Origin: a virus
Length of the DNA: 49,881 bases
IMG/VR virus record: IMGVR_UViG_3300033145_000550
Coordinates: 1 to 49,881 of that record
Direction: 5' to 3' (one strand)
Shown: positions 1-7,569 of the stretch, piece after piece
Position numbering within the stretch: position 1 is the stretch's first letter
How the letters are laid out: each line of letters opens with the position of its first letter
Program-made: the position numbers and the translations under genes
The notes under the pieces: generated by a model
What the model was told of the DNA's origin: nothing
Seen by the model: only the letters and a program-made list of their open reading frames with translations
Database searches by the model: none

Positions 1-114
1 TATATGCAGATCGTCGCAGGATACGAACCGCAGGCATTCTTCGCAAAGGAATGTATGTACCTGGAATACCTTCCGACGTCCTCGCAGAATTATCCGATGG
101 TCCCTCTCGAAGCT
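1..114. repeat. Exact terminal direct repeat, left copy
   Basis: The first 114 bases recur without mismatch at 49768-49881. The repeat lies inside the portal gene, and joining the two copies keeps the portal reading frame open. This marks either a circularly permuted genome closed by assembly overlap or, less likely given that it is inside a gene, a short physical terminal redundancy. The unique unit is 49,767 bp. Confidence 0.95.
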
Positions 115-831
115 CTGATCAACAAGATCTCCGAGGGACTGCTCTTCGATCGGTTGATGGCAGAGCAGGCAGACGGGACAAAGCCTCCGGAAAAACTTGT
201 CATAGTCACGGACAATAAAGATGCATTCGGTAATTTTGATAAGGAACAGGAAGAACCATTGCCTCCGGACGAACAGAAGAGGATCGAGACAAAGCTCAAT
301 GAACCGAAGAAGAGCGCAGTGGTTACATTCACCGGGAACAACGCAACGGTCGTGGATCTTACCAGGGAAAACACGATGGGTGTGCAGAACCAGAGACAGA
401 AGGACATCCGGGAAGACGTCGCTCTGGTTTACAATATGTCGAACATGGAAGTGAACCTGACCGGATCAGATGGAACGTCCGGCCGGTCGACAAGCGAAAC
501 GCAGGAAGAGATCGAGCAGGGCAAAGGGATCACACCGATTCTGCGGATCATCGAACAGGGAATCACGAAGAACATACTGCCGTTCCGTTTCGGATACGGA
601 TATCAGCTCGAGTTTGAAAAGAGCAAAAATGAGATGGACAAACAGAAGCTCAACCAGATCCGGCTGGGCAACGGAGAGATCACGATCAACGAACTCCGAG
701 AAGAAGAGAACCGGCCGACTTTCGAGGGAGACGAGTTCAACAAACCTAAAGGATCAGGACAGCCAGGACAACCAGGAATGACAGAGGGCGAGCCACTGTT
801 CATGTCCGAGGTTGGAAAGAATGGCAGATGA
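1..831 (+). CDS. Portal protein, C-terminal part (gene continues from the right end)
   Basis: This is the 3' half of the portal gene; the 5' half is at 49141-49881 in the same frame once the 114-bp overlap is joined. The portal is the dodecameric ring at the capsid vertex through which DNA is packaged and to which the neck attaches. The assignment rests on position directly after a recognisable terminase large subunit and before MuF-like and protease genes, and on typical portal character: a long mixed alpha/beta protein with a central acidic and helical segment and a proline/glycine-rich tail. The last residues before the stop are of the usual disordered type. The joined protein would be about 540 residues, normal for this family. 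No catalytic motif is expected. Confidence 0.8.
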   Translation, partial: YMQIVAGYEPQAFFAKECMYLEYLPTSSQNYPMVPLEALINKISEGLLFDRLMAEQADGTKPPEKLVIVTDNKDAFGNFDKEQEEPLPPDEQKRIETKLNEPKKSAVVTFTGNNATVVDLTRENTMGVQNQRQKDIREDVALVYNMSNMEVNLTGSDGTSGRSTSETQEEIEQGKGITPILRIIEQGITKNILPFRFGYGYQLEFEKSKNEMDKQKLNQIRLGNGEITINELREEENRPTFEGDEFNKPKGSGQPGQPGMTEGEPLFMSEVGKNGR

Positions 832-1015
832 TAAGATCCCTACAGCTGAAGCAGAGGATCTAGTCGAGGGTTTCGCTCTTGACATGACTGCAATCTTCCG
901 GATGATCGAAGACGATCACATGGCAATCATAAAAAAAGGAACAGCAGAAGGCTGGACTCCTGAAAAACTTATCCAAGAGCTGGAGGGAATACTCGATGGT
1001 GAAGATCTTCTCTAG
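821..1015 (+). CDS. Small acidic protein between portal and cargo genes
   Basis: A 64-residue acidic, helical protein with no recognised domain. It overlaps the end of the portal gene by 11 bases, and ATG at 821 is preferred to an upstream TTG at 812. It then overlaps the next gene by about 20 bases, so the three are probably translationally coupled. A small gene here is common in myovirus head operons, but no function can be assigned. Confidence 0.55.
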   Translation: MADDKIPTAEAEDLVEGFALDMTAIFRMIEDDHMAIIKKGTAEGWTPEKLIQELEGILDGEDLL

Positions 1016-1337
1016 AATCAAGAGATTTTTCAATACCACATTTCGTGGATGGAAATACACAAACCTTGAAGAGTTCACGCAGTACTGGCGAGCGAAAGGC
1101 AAGAAAGATATTATCAGAAAGATCGTCGACCTCGCAGGCCAGATCCAGGGAACACCCGGTATCATCGCTCCTGAGTATTACAAGGAACTCCGAGAGGCTG
1201 GAAAAAGAAAGCTAATGAAGACACTGACAATACTACAGATCGCATACACAAACAAACTGACCGGAGGCAAGAATGCTAATCGAAATAAAACCGGGAGAAA
1301 AGCAGGACACGTTCATCAGCCGGTGCATCAGCACTGA
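996..1337 (+). CDS. Hypothetical basic protein of the head operon
   Basis: A 113-residue lysine/arginine-rich protein without a recognisable domain. ATG at 996 follows a GGAGGG-like ribosome site. Its C-terminus, rich in His, Asn and Lys, overlaps the following gene by 65 bases, so the last 20 or so residues may only be the consequence of a shared coding stretch. Its position between portal and the InPase-like gene suggests a head-associated or cargo-associated role, but this is inference. Confidence 0.5.
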   Translation: MVKIFSRIKRFFNTTFRGWKYTNLEEFTQYWRAKGKKDIIRKIVDLAGQIQGTPGIIAPEYYKELREAGKRKLMKTLTILQIAYTNKLTGGKNANRNKTGRKAGHVHQPVHQH

Positions 1338-2268
1338 GGTCCGGTCCGGGAAGAAGCAGGACCAGGCCGTAGCGATCTGCCATCGAGTCTGGGACAGCAG
1401 ACATAAGGTCAAGAAAGAGGATCCGGTCAAAGGTGTCGTTCCATTCGCTGGATTGAACATCTACCTCGAGTGGAAAGACGGCGAGACCAGGCAATGGGCA
1501 GGATGCCCGTACCGGAATCCCATGATCGGGACCAACTACGGATTCATAAAAGATACGATCGACGGCGACGGAGAAGGCGTGGACGTATATCTGGCCTCTC
1601 CGATTCACGAAGACTCTCCTGTTTTTATGATGAGCCAGCTGAAAAAAGAAGACGGAACGTTCGATGAGCACAAGTTTTTCCTCGGGTTCAAGACGCAGAA
1701 GGATGCAGAACAAGCGTACCTGAATGCCATGCCCGAAGAGATGATGGGCGGCTTCGACGAGATGACAATGGAGGACTTCAAAAACAAGATCCTCCATTTC
1801 CACTGGAGGGAGCGCATGAACAAGATTCAGAGAATAGATAAATCCATAGAATGCCTGAAGGAACTGCTCCGCAAAGCGGAACGGGAAGACGCAGTAGAAA
1901 AATACGCTCCCGAGATCTCCAGGGAATGCAGGAATTATTCTTTAGCTGGAGCGAAGGCATACAAAGATATATACTCCATGTGCAGATCCGATGGCCTGAC
2001 AGCAGAGAGTGCAATAAAGATATCGAAGTCAGCTGTTGGGAACGCCGGGTTCAAGAGCGTGAACAGGACGAAGGTTCTCAAAGCGATCGAGACAAACCTG
2101 CGGAAGCTCGTGGCGTTCCGGAGCGTCGGCAAGGCCCTTCCTCCTGGGACCACGAGAAAGAGAAAGGATGGAACGTATGTAAAACTACCGAGTGGTAGAT
2201 GGGCGAAGGTCGAGGATCCGGGAAAGAAAAAGCCTAGTAAAAAAAAACTAGCGAGTCAAAACCAATAA
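1273..2268 (+). CDS. InPase-like domain protein with effector linker (zero-frame product)
   Basis: A 331-residue protein. Residues about 50-175 match the pattern of the phage polyvalent-protein 'InPase' (inorganic-pyrophosphatase-like) domain: a G-D-G-E-G-V-D-V-Y-L-A stretch, then a Q-x5-G-x-FDEHK-F-LGF segment and a helical continuation. Residues about 190-285 are helical and of unknown fold. Residues 290-318 hold a linker of the form PPGTTRKRKDG-Y-K-P-G-W, shared with the next gene. The frame ends six codons after a run of nine A residues (2239-2247). A -1 shift there enters an open frame encoding a further domain (2241-2573). ATG 1273 is internal to the preceding gene. Membership in the polyvalent/MuF-associated cargo group is knowledge-based; delivery with the virion is inference. 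Confidence 0.65.
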   Translation: MLIEIKPGEKQDTFISRCISTEVRSGKKQDQAVAICHRVWDSRHKVKKEDPVKGVVPFAGLNIYLEWKDGETRQWAGCPYRNPMIGTNYGFIKDTIDGDGEGVDVYLASPIHEDSPVFMMSQLKKEDGTFDEHKFFLGFKTQKDAEQAYLNAMPEEMMGGFDEMTMEDFKNKILHFHWRERMNKIQRIDKSIECLKELLRKAEREDAVEKYAPEISRECRNYSLAGAKAYKDIYSMCRSDGLTAESAIKISKSAVGNAGFKSVNRTKVLKAIETNLRKLVAFRSVGKALPPGTTRKRKDGTYVKLPSGRWAKVEDPGKKKPSKKKLASQNQ

Positions 2269-2573
2269 AATCTAAAAAAATTGATATAAAAAATGTATAT
2301 TCTCTACAATCTTATAGAGATCCTAAAATTATTGAGGAAAAACGACAGGCCGAAGATTATGATGTTAAGGTAAAGATATTTCAAGATGATGGAAAAGATA
2401 TTCCTGTCATAGTAGACGGACATCATAGTTATGAAGCGGCTAAATTAGATGGAATTGCTCCTAATATTATTGTCGAAGATAATGATTGGCCATATAGTTT
2501 TGAAGAATATGTAACAGCTTTTGGAGATCTTTCTAATCCAATTACTTTAGAATCGGACAAGGAATTGTGGTGA
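2241..2573 (+). CDS. ParB/sulfiredoxin-like domain, -1 frame continuation of the InPase gene
   Basis: This frame is open from just after a stop at 2238 to TGA 2571-2573 and has no ATG at its beginning. It therefore needs a -1 shift on the A9 run at 2239-2247 from the preceding gene, or that run is one base off in the assembly. The encoded 100 or so residues contain I-P-V-I-V-DGHHSYEAAK, the nucleotide/metal-binding loop typical of ParB/sulfiredoxin-fold domains seen in phage polyvalent and polymorphic-toxin proteins. Base composition is strikingly AT-rich against the GC-richer code on both sides. The joined InPase-linker-ParB protein would be about 430 residues. A decayed remnant is the alternative. 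Confidence 0.6.
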   Translation, partial: KKTSESKPIKSKKIDIKNVYSLQSYRDPKIIEEKRQAEDYDVKVKIFQDDGKDIPVIVDGHHSYEAAKLDGIAPNIIVEDNDWPYSFEEYVTAFGDLSNPITLESDKELW

Positions 2574-2580
2574 AAATAAT

Positions 2581-3282
2581 ATGGCCAGAACAGACATAGA
2601 TTTCATTGAATTAAATAATTCAATTGTGCGCAAGATAAGACTTCTCGTATGCGAGGCACGGCTTACCGAGATGGTCGAGAAGGCCTATCCAATGGGGACG
2701 AAGCGCAAGCGTAAAGATGGGAAGTGGTATGAAAAGACTCCACAGGGATGGATCAACGTCCCTAAACCAGGACAAAAAAAACAGATACAAACACCGATCG
2801 GAAAGCCAGATTCCAGTAAATTATTGGAAGTTGAAAAATTAATGAAGGATTGGTGGTGGAAAGCAGATTCTTTTAGTAGAGATAAAGCAATAGGTATAAT
2901 AAAATCTAATCCTGAAATAAGAGAAAAATCTCTAGATAAAATTGACAATCTTTTTAATGAAGATGGATTCATGAAAGTGTATCAACATGAATCTCCAGAC
3001 GGTGATCTATCAACAAGTTATACTACAAGCAAGATAGTTGCAGAACAATTTGCAGAAGAATCAGGCGGGAAAGTTAGTGAATATGATGTTGAAAGAAATG
3101 AAATATTTTATTATACAGATAATTCGGAGAAAGAACTTTTTTTAACATGGGATTATAAATTGGAAGACGATGCATCCAAAAAATCATTCCAGCCATTCTT
3201 GAATCCTCCGCTGAACGAGTCGGCGACACTGGTAGCGAAACGGTTTGAAGAGATCCACAGACTGGAGGTCCTCGATGGGTAA
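2581..3282 (+). CDS. Putative ADP-ribosyltransferase-like cargo protein
   Basis: A 233-residue protein. Residues 36-68 repeat the linker of the previous gene (PMGTKRKRKDG followed by W-Y-K-P-G-W and a PGQKK basic end). Residues about 75-190 are AT-rich in sequence and resemble an ADP-ribosyltransferase fold: K-V-Y-Q-H-E at 132-137, an STSYTT turn at 144-149, an A-E-Q-F-A helix, and E-K-E-L at 183-186 where the catalytic glutamate loop falls. The usual first-motif Arg appears as Gln/His, so activity is uncertain. The last 30 residues return to the GC-rich style and overlap the MuF-like gene. The composite composition suggests a swapped central domain. Virion delivery is inferred from position and from the MuF neighbour. 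Confidence 0.5.
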   Translation: MARTDIDFIELNNSIVRKIRLLVCEARLTEMVEKAYPMGTKRKRKDGKWYEKTPQGWINVPKPGQKKQIQTPIGKPDSSKLLEVEKLMKDWWWKADSFSRDKAIGIIKSNPEIREKSLDKIDNLFNEDGFMKVYQHESPDGDLSTSYTTSKIVAEQFAEESGGKVSEYDVERNEIFYYTDNSEKELFLTWDYKLEDDASKKSFQPFLNPPLNESATLVAKRFEEIHRLEVLDG

Positions 3283-4090
3283 AATGGACCTCGACTACCT
3301 GGCAGAAAAGTACAAGGTCGACGAACGACTCCGAGGGATGCTGAAGCAGAAGAAGTATCGGGATATCATGACGACAGTATTCGACGTGAACATCCAGGAG
3401 CTGAACGAGAAGGTCGGTGTCCGGAGCCGGGAGAAGTGGAGAGGCATGATCGACAAGCCATCGATACCACCTGCGAAATACAAACTGCCGAAGGTCCAGG
3501 ACATTATACCGACCAGGCAGGCAGTCTACAATCGGGCATTCCAGAGAGCGTCCTCGGTCTCGAATAGGATCCGGGGAGACTTGGGGAAGAAGCTACGGAA
3601 GACCGTCGCAGAGTTTGAAGGCAAACACAGAGTCAAAGCATTCCTCAAAGGCAAGATCAATCCGAAGCTCGAAGAACAGATGACGAAACAGATGACCAGG
3701 TTCTTTAGCTCCTACACGAAGAAGCATCCTCGAGCAAAGAGACCAGCGAACGTCCAGGCCCTGGCCGTGACGGAGCTCCGGAGTTCAATCAACAATGCAA
3801 AGGCCTCGGTCGCACGGAAGGTCAAGGAAATGAATCCGGAACTTCAAGTCAAGAAGACCTGGAGACACAACGCACATCTGTCCCTGTCACGGAAAAACAT
3901 ACGAGTAGGCCATCAAGAGAAGGATGGCGAGACTCTGCTCCTGGAGGACCGGTTCACCGTACCAATCTACAGAGAGGTCGGAGGGATCCAGGTTCCGGTA
4001 GGGAGCACGGAAATGCTACATCCCCACGATCCGTCTGCTCCGGCCGTGCAGATAGTGTCCTGCCATTGCGATATCGAGTATAGTATATGA
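3275..4090 (+). CDS. MuF-like minor head protein
   Basis: A 271-residue basic, helical protein with a C-terminal MuF (phage Mu gpF-like) signature. It shows an A-V-T-E-L-R-S helix, K-K-T-W-R-H, a V-G-H-Q-E-K-DGE segment, then an F-T-V-P strand and a final L-H-P-H-D-P-S-A-P-A-V-Q-I-V-S-C-H-C motif with the paired cysteines seen in the family. MuF proteins are minor head components, often ejected with DNA or carrying C-terminal toxin domains. This one ends straight after the MuF core, and the effector-like domains lie in the two genes just upstream. ATG 3275 follows CTGGAGG. Confidence 0.8.
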   Translation: MGKMDLDYLAEKYKVDERLRGMLKQKKYRDIMTTVFDVNIQELNEKVGVRSREKWRGMIDKPSIPPAKYKLPKVQDIIPTRQAVYNRAFQRASSVSNRIRGDLGKKLRKTVAEFEGKHRVKAFLKGKINPKLEEQMTKQMTRFFSSYTKKHPRAKRPANVQALAVTELRSSINNAKASVARKVKEMNPELQVKKTWRHNAHLSLSRKNIRVGHQEKDGETLLLEDRFTVPIYREVGGIQVPVGSTEMLHPHDPSAPAVQIVSCHCDIEYSI

Positions 4091-4299
4091 AGACCGCAAA
4101 CGAAGAAAAAATAAAAAAGCTGAAAAATATTGACGGAGAGTCCCTAAGACAGTATCTTATAGACAGAGAAGTTCTAAAAGGAGAGCTGAAAGACCGGGCA
4201 ATGTTCCTGGCCTCGACTTACGGGGAAAACATCCAGATCGTAATTGATGTGAATCCTAAAGTACAGTCGGCCAAGCTCTCTGTTAAAGAATTTTTGTGA
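4087..4299 (+). CDS. Small hypothetical protein in head operon
   Basis: A 70-residue lysine- and glutamate-rich protein of unknown function. Its ATG overlaps the stop of the MuF-like gene as ATGA, which indicates translational coupling. The C-terminal half looks like a strand-rich piece. It ends in TGA immediately before the protease gene's ribosome site. Nothing in the sequence identifies a role beyond membership in the head operon. Confidence 0.6.
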   Translation: MKTANEEKIKKLKNIDGESLRQYLIDREVLKGELKDRAMFLASTYGENIQIVIDVNPKVQSAKLSVKEFL

Positions 4300-4319
4300 C
4301 TCTCCGGGAGGAGCGAACA

Positions 4320-5291
4320 GTGACGAAAACTGCTGATCAGAAGCGAACTCATATCCCGATATTCTTCCAGCCGAACATAGGCGACCAAGGAACATACGCC
4401 GTCGAGAAGGCCGAAGAAAACGGTACAAGAAAGCGGAGATATCTGCAGGGAATTTCTTCAGGAGTAAAACTCGATAAGCATTCAGAGCGGATGACGGATA
4501 AATGCGTGAAATCATTCATGAACCAGGCGAATTCTGGAGACGTTCTTCTTTACCCGGACATTCACGGAATCAAGGCAAGCGAGGACATCGGGGTCCTGGT
4601 GAAAGGCGAGATCCAACCGAGCGGAGATTGGTTCACCGAGTACAGGCTGTACGATGAATACGACGACATCGATAGGGCGTCTCTCGATACAGCAAACAAA
4701 ATCTGGAAACAGGTTAATGGACTGCCTCCGTACAAGACTCCGAAGCAAAAAGGCTTCAGCATCGAAGGATTCATCCCGGACGGCGGACTGCTTTCTGCGC
4801 AGAAAGATGAACTCGGAAACATGACAAACAGAGTAATAGACGAGATAGATCTGGACGGCGTGGTCGTCGTTCCCAGGCCTGCATACGCAAGCGTGGCGAC
4901 GGCCTGTTATAAAGCCCTGGGCGAAATGACACCGAATCACGTCAAGAAAATCCAGGGACTCGCACATGGTGTCTTCAAGTCGATCATGGAAGGCCAGCAA
5001 CTGAATAACCAGTATTACAAAATGCGCTGGGAGCTCGGAGACGTTCTGGAAAAATCAATCATAACTGTCATGCGGAGTTATAACCCGAACAAAGAACAGG
5101 AACTCCGCATCGTATTTAAAGAGTACACAAACGCATTAATACCTCTCGTCCTGAAGTCGACGCCTCTCTTTCAAGACAAAGATGGGGACTTGACTACAGG
5201 AACTCCCGAGACGAAAGTCGGTAAGGCGTCTAGATCAGATGTCCTGAAAGCTCTCCTCGGCGAGCTGGAAAAATTGCGGAAAACTATCTAA
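4320..5291 (+). CDS. XkdF-like prohead protease
   Basis: A 323-residue protein. Residues about 35-200 fit the XkdF/Clp-like prohead protease family of PBSX-type and many myovirus phages: Y-L-Q-G-I-S-S-G-V-K-L-D-K-H-S-E-R, a conserved D-I-H-G, then G-V-L-V-K-G-E-I and a G-D-W-F-T-E strand, with a G-F-S-I-E-G-F-I core strand. Its role would be to cut scaffold and capsid N-termini during head maturation. The C-terminal 120 residues are helical and may act as a scaffold-like extension. A GTG at 4320, 6 bases after GGGAGGAG, is chosen over GTG 4296. It sits between MuF and scaffold genes as expected. Confidence 0.72.
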   Translation: MTKTADQKRTHIPIFFQPNIGDQGTYAVEKAEENGTRKRRYLQGISSGVKLDKHSERMTDKCVKSFMNQANSGDVLLYPDIHGIKASEDIGVLVKGEIQPSGDWFTEYRLYDEYDDIDRASLDTANKIWKQVNGLPPYKTPKQKGFSIEGFIPDGGLLSAQKDELGNMTNRVIDEIDLDGVVVVPRPAYASVATACYKALGEMTPNHVKKIQGLAHGVFKSIMEGQQLNNQYYKMRWELGDVLEKSIITVMRSYNPNKEQELRIVFKEYTNALIPLVLKSTPLFQDKDGDLTTGTPETKVGKASRSDVLKALLGELEKLRKTI

Positions 5292-5304
5292 CGGAGGAAC
5301 AACC

Positions 5305-6132
5305 GTGGACAAAGTACAAAAAGCAGTTTCCCAAGAGGAAATGACAATTCTCAAAAACGTGCAGTCGCTCATCGGTGAGCTCATGACTGCATCCGGATCC
5401 GCTGTCGCCGAAGGTGGTGACACAACTGGAGCTCCTGTTATTGAAGAGCCGGATCAGATCTCTTCCAAAATGGAAGAGTACGACCTGACGGACGAAGAGA
5501 AGCAGATGCACGCTTCCAAGATGGAAGGCATGGACGACGAAGCCAAGAAGTCCTACATCGCCAAAATGGAAGAGGACGACAAAGCGAAGAAGGCCCTGGT
5601 CGCAAAGGACCAGGTCAGCACGGCTTCCGACGTGGCCACAGCCGGTGACAATGCCGAGGAACGGATCATTGATTCGCTCTCCGAGGTCAACGTCGAGAAC
5701 GTTCAGGAAGTGGCAAAGGCCATCGAGATAATCAAAGCTCTCAAATCGCAGAGACGGATCGAGAAGGCCGTCATCACTTCACCCGTGATGAAAGTTGTCG
5801 CTGATCTAGCGACAGTCGTCAAAAGCCTGAAAGATGAACAGAGTGTCACCCAGACAGCTTTTGAAAACATCCTTGAAGGACTCGGGATCACCGAGCAGAT
5901 CAAGAACCAGAAGGAAGTCAAGAAAGCTGAACCCGTCATCGCACAGGACAACGAGAGCGTGATGAAGTTCCTGCAGACGATCGTAAGCCAGGTGAAAAAG
6001 GGTGAGACCGGCGACGAGAAGAAAGTCGGAGAGACTGTCCTGAGCAACGGTGCAAAAGTCACGAAGAACTTGACGGAAGCTCTGCCTCTTATGTTTCAGA
6101 ACTATCCGAACAAGATACAGAAAAATAAATAA
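5305..6132 (+). CDS. Capsid scaffolding-like protein
   Basis: A 275-residue, strongly charged, helix-predicted protein rich in Glu, Lys and Ala with little hydrophobic core, lying directly before the major capsid gene. This is the character and place of a scaffold. Residues about 55-105 carry an imperfect internal repeat with K-M-E-x-x-D-D-E-A-K-K-x-Y-I-A-K-M-E patterns. The GTG start at 5305 follows an ACGGAGGAAC ribosome site, and the same site type recurs before the capsid gene. No enzymatic motif is seen. A decoration or internal protein is the alternative. Confidence 0.6.
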   Translation: MDKVQKAVSQEEMTILKNVQSLIGELMTASGSAVAEGGDTTGAPVIEEPDQISSKMEEYDLTDEEKQMHASKMEGMDDEAKKSYIAKMEEDDKAKKALVAKDQVSTASDVATAGDNAEERIIDSLSEVNVENVQEVAKAIEIIKALKSQRRIEKAVITSPVMKVVADLATVVKSLKDEQSVTQTAFENILEGLGITEQIKNQKEVKKAEPVIAQDNESVMKFLQTIVSQVKKGETGDEKKVGETVLSNGAKVTKNLTEALPLMFQNYPNKIQKNK

Positions 6133-6144
6133 CGGAGGAAATCA

Positions 6145-7563
6145 ATGCAACCAGCAATTCTTCACCAGTTCAATAAGTTTGCGGCTAACAACAAGTCGCT
6201 GATTCAGAAAGCTCTGACATCGGCGACTGGTGTCGGCGAAGCTCTGGTTCCGCAGAGTCTCGAAGAGCAGATCACGGATACAGTTATCCGGCTCTCTCCC
6301 GAGCTCGCTCTGCTGACCACGAAGAGCATCGAAGGCAAAACTCATGAGTTCAACAGGCTGACCACAAGGCCTGCACCTGGCGGAGCGATGGGCGAAAACG
6401 CTACCACGCCGGTAACGAACTCCAAGACAGCCAGGGCGGACGTCGCTCTGAAGATCATTCGCAGGAAAGGAAAGGTCACGAATTTCCTGAACGACACGTC
6501 CAGGAAGTATATCGACACGGCTAGCTATGAGATGCAGAACCATCTGCAGGCTCACGTCCTGGACCTTATCGCATACTCTCTCTACGGAAATAAGGATTCT
6601 AACACATACGAGTTCGATGGTCTGGACAAGTTCATCGCCTCCAATAGACTGGACTTTGGCGGAGTCGTTCCGACGAACCTGGACTTCCTGGATGCCATGA
6701 TCGATAAGAGCAATCGCAAAGGCGGAGCCAGACATCGCAGGGTCTTCGGAATGTCTCCGGAGATGCTCTCGAAAGTCAGCCAGCTCCTGACGAACGTCCG
6801 TCTGAATCAGGGCCTGGTCAGTGGCCTCACTCAGGTCGACATCGCAGGCGGATGGAGACTGAACGCATACAGGGACATCCCGATCGTTGAGACCACAGCG
6901 GTCACACCGATCGAGCAGATGAGACCTGTGATCACGCCGTCCACGACTACTACCGGAGGCGGACTTTCCGATGCTACTTATTATTTCCGTATTGCTCCGA
7001 TCACGTATGAAGGCGAACAGCAGGCTTCGACGGAAGCCAACATCGTTCTGTCGGCAGGCGGAGCAATCCAGTTGATCAAACTCTCTCTCGCGGATATCCA
7101 CAGGGATGCAGGCGGAGACATCAACGTTTATTCGTACAAAATCTATATGGGAACAACTACGGGACTTGCCAATACACCGCTAATCAAAATCGTTCCTGCT
7201 AACCTGTACGACGCTGAAGGATCCCCGAACGGCCACAACGGAGTAGGCGTAGGCAACGAGATCTTGATCTCCACGCTGGTTCCTGGCTTAGACGTCCCGA
7301 TTCATATGCAGAGCGATCTGGCCCTGGATATTACAGCCGGTGTACCGGATGAGACAACCTACCTCTGGGACCTGGATCCGATCCAGGGACTCGGGAAGCT
7401 CCCGTACACTAACACATCGGGCGATCAGTTCAACGGCCTCGTCACCACGAAACCGCTGGCGGAAGTGGATGACTACATCCAGTTCCTGGTCAAGAGCTAC
7501 ACGGCTTTGACCGATGCATTCGAGGCAACTTCCTGCTGGACACGCAGGATCCGGAAGGCATAG
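6145..7563 (+). CDS. Major capsid protein (HK97-like) with Ig-like insertion
   Basis: A 472-residue protein in the capsid position, preceded by protease and scaffold and by a strong ACGGAGGAAATCA ribosome site. Residues 1-260 read like an HK97-fold shell protein: an N-terminal helix-rich arm, E-loop segment around 60-115, spine helix at 120-145, and a P-domain with M-x-P-E-M-L-S. Residues about 262-380 look like an inserted Ig/fibronectin-type domain: Y-Y-F-R-I-A-P-I-T-Y-E-G-E, then V-Y-S-Y-K-I-Y-M-G-T-T. The capsid fold resumes after about 380 and ends in a short basic tail. Such domains project from the capsid surface and may bind glycans. Confidence 0.85.
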   Translation: MQPAILHQFNKFAANNKSLIQKALTSATGVGEALVPQSLEEQITDTVIRLSPELALLTTKSIEGKTHEFNRLTTRPAPGGAMGENATTPVTNSKTARADVALKIIRRKGKVTNFLNDTSRKYIDTASYEMQNHLQAHVLDLIAYSLYGNKDSNTYEFDGLDKFIASNRLDFGGVVPTNLDFLDAMIDKSNRKGGARHRRVFGMSPEMLSKVSQLLTNVRLNQGLVSGLTQVDIAGGWRLNAYRDIPIVETTAVTPIEQMRPVITPSTTTTGGGLSDATYYFRIAPITYEGEQQASTEANIVLSAGGAIQLIKLSLADIHRDAGGDINVYSYKIYMGTTTGLANTPLIKIVPANLYDAEGSPNGHNGVGVGNEILISTLVPGLDVPIHMQSDLALDITAGVPDETTYLWDLDPIQGLGKLPYTNTSGDQFNGLVTTKPLAEVDDYIQFLVKSYTALTDAFEATSCWTRRIRKA

Positions 7564-7569
7564 TCTTCC

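Noticed and set aside
6142-7101. Long open frame of 319 codons on the minus strand inside the capsid gene
   Set aside because: It is antisense to a clear capsid gene, with Arg/Asp-rich content and no ribosome site; a by-product of codon bias.
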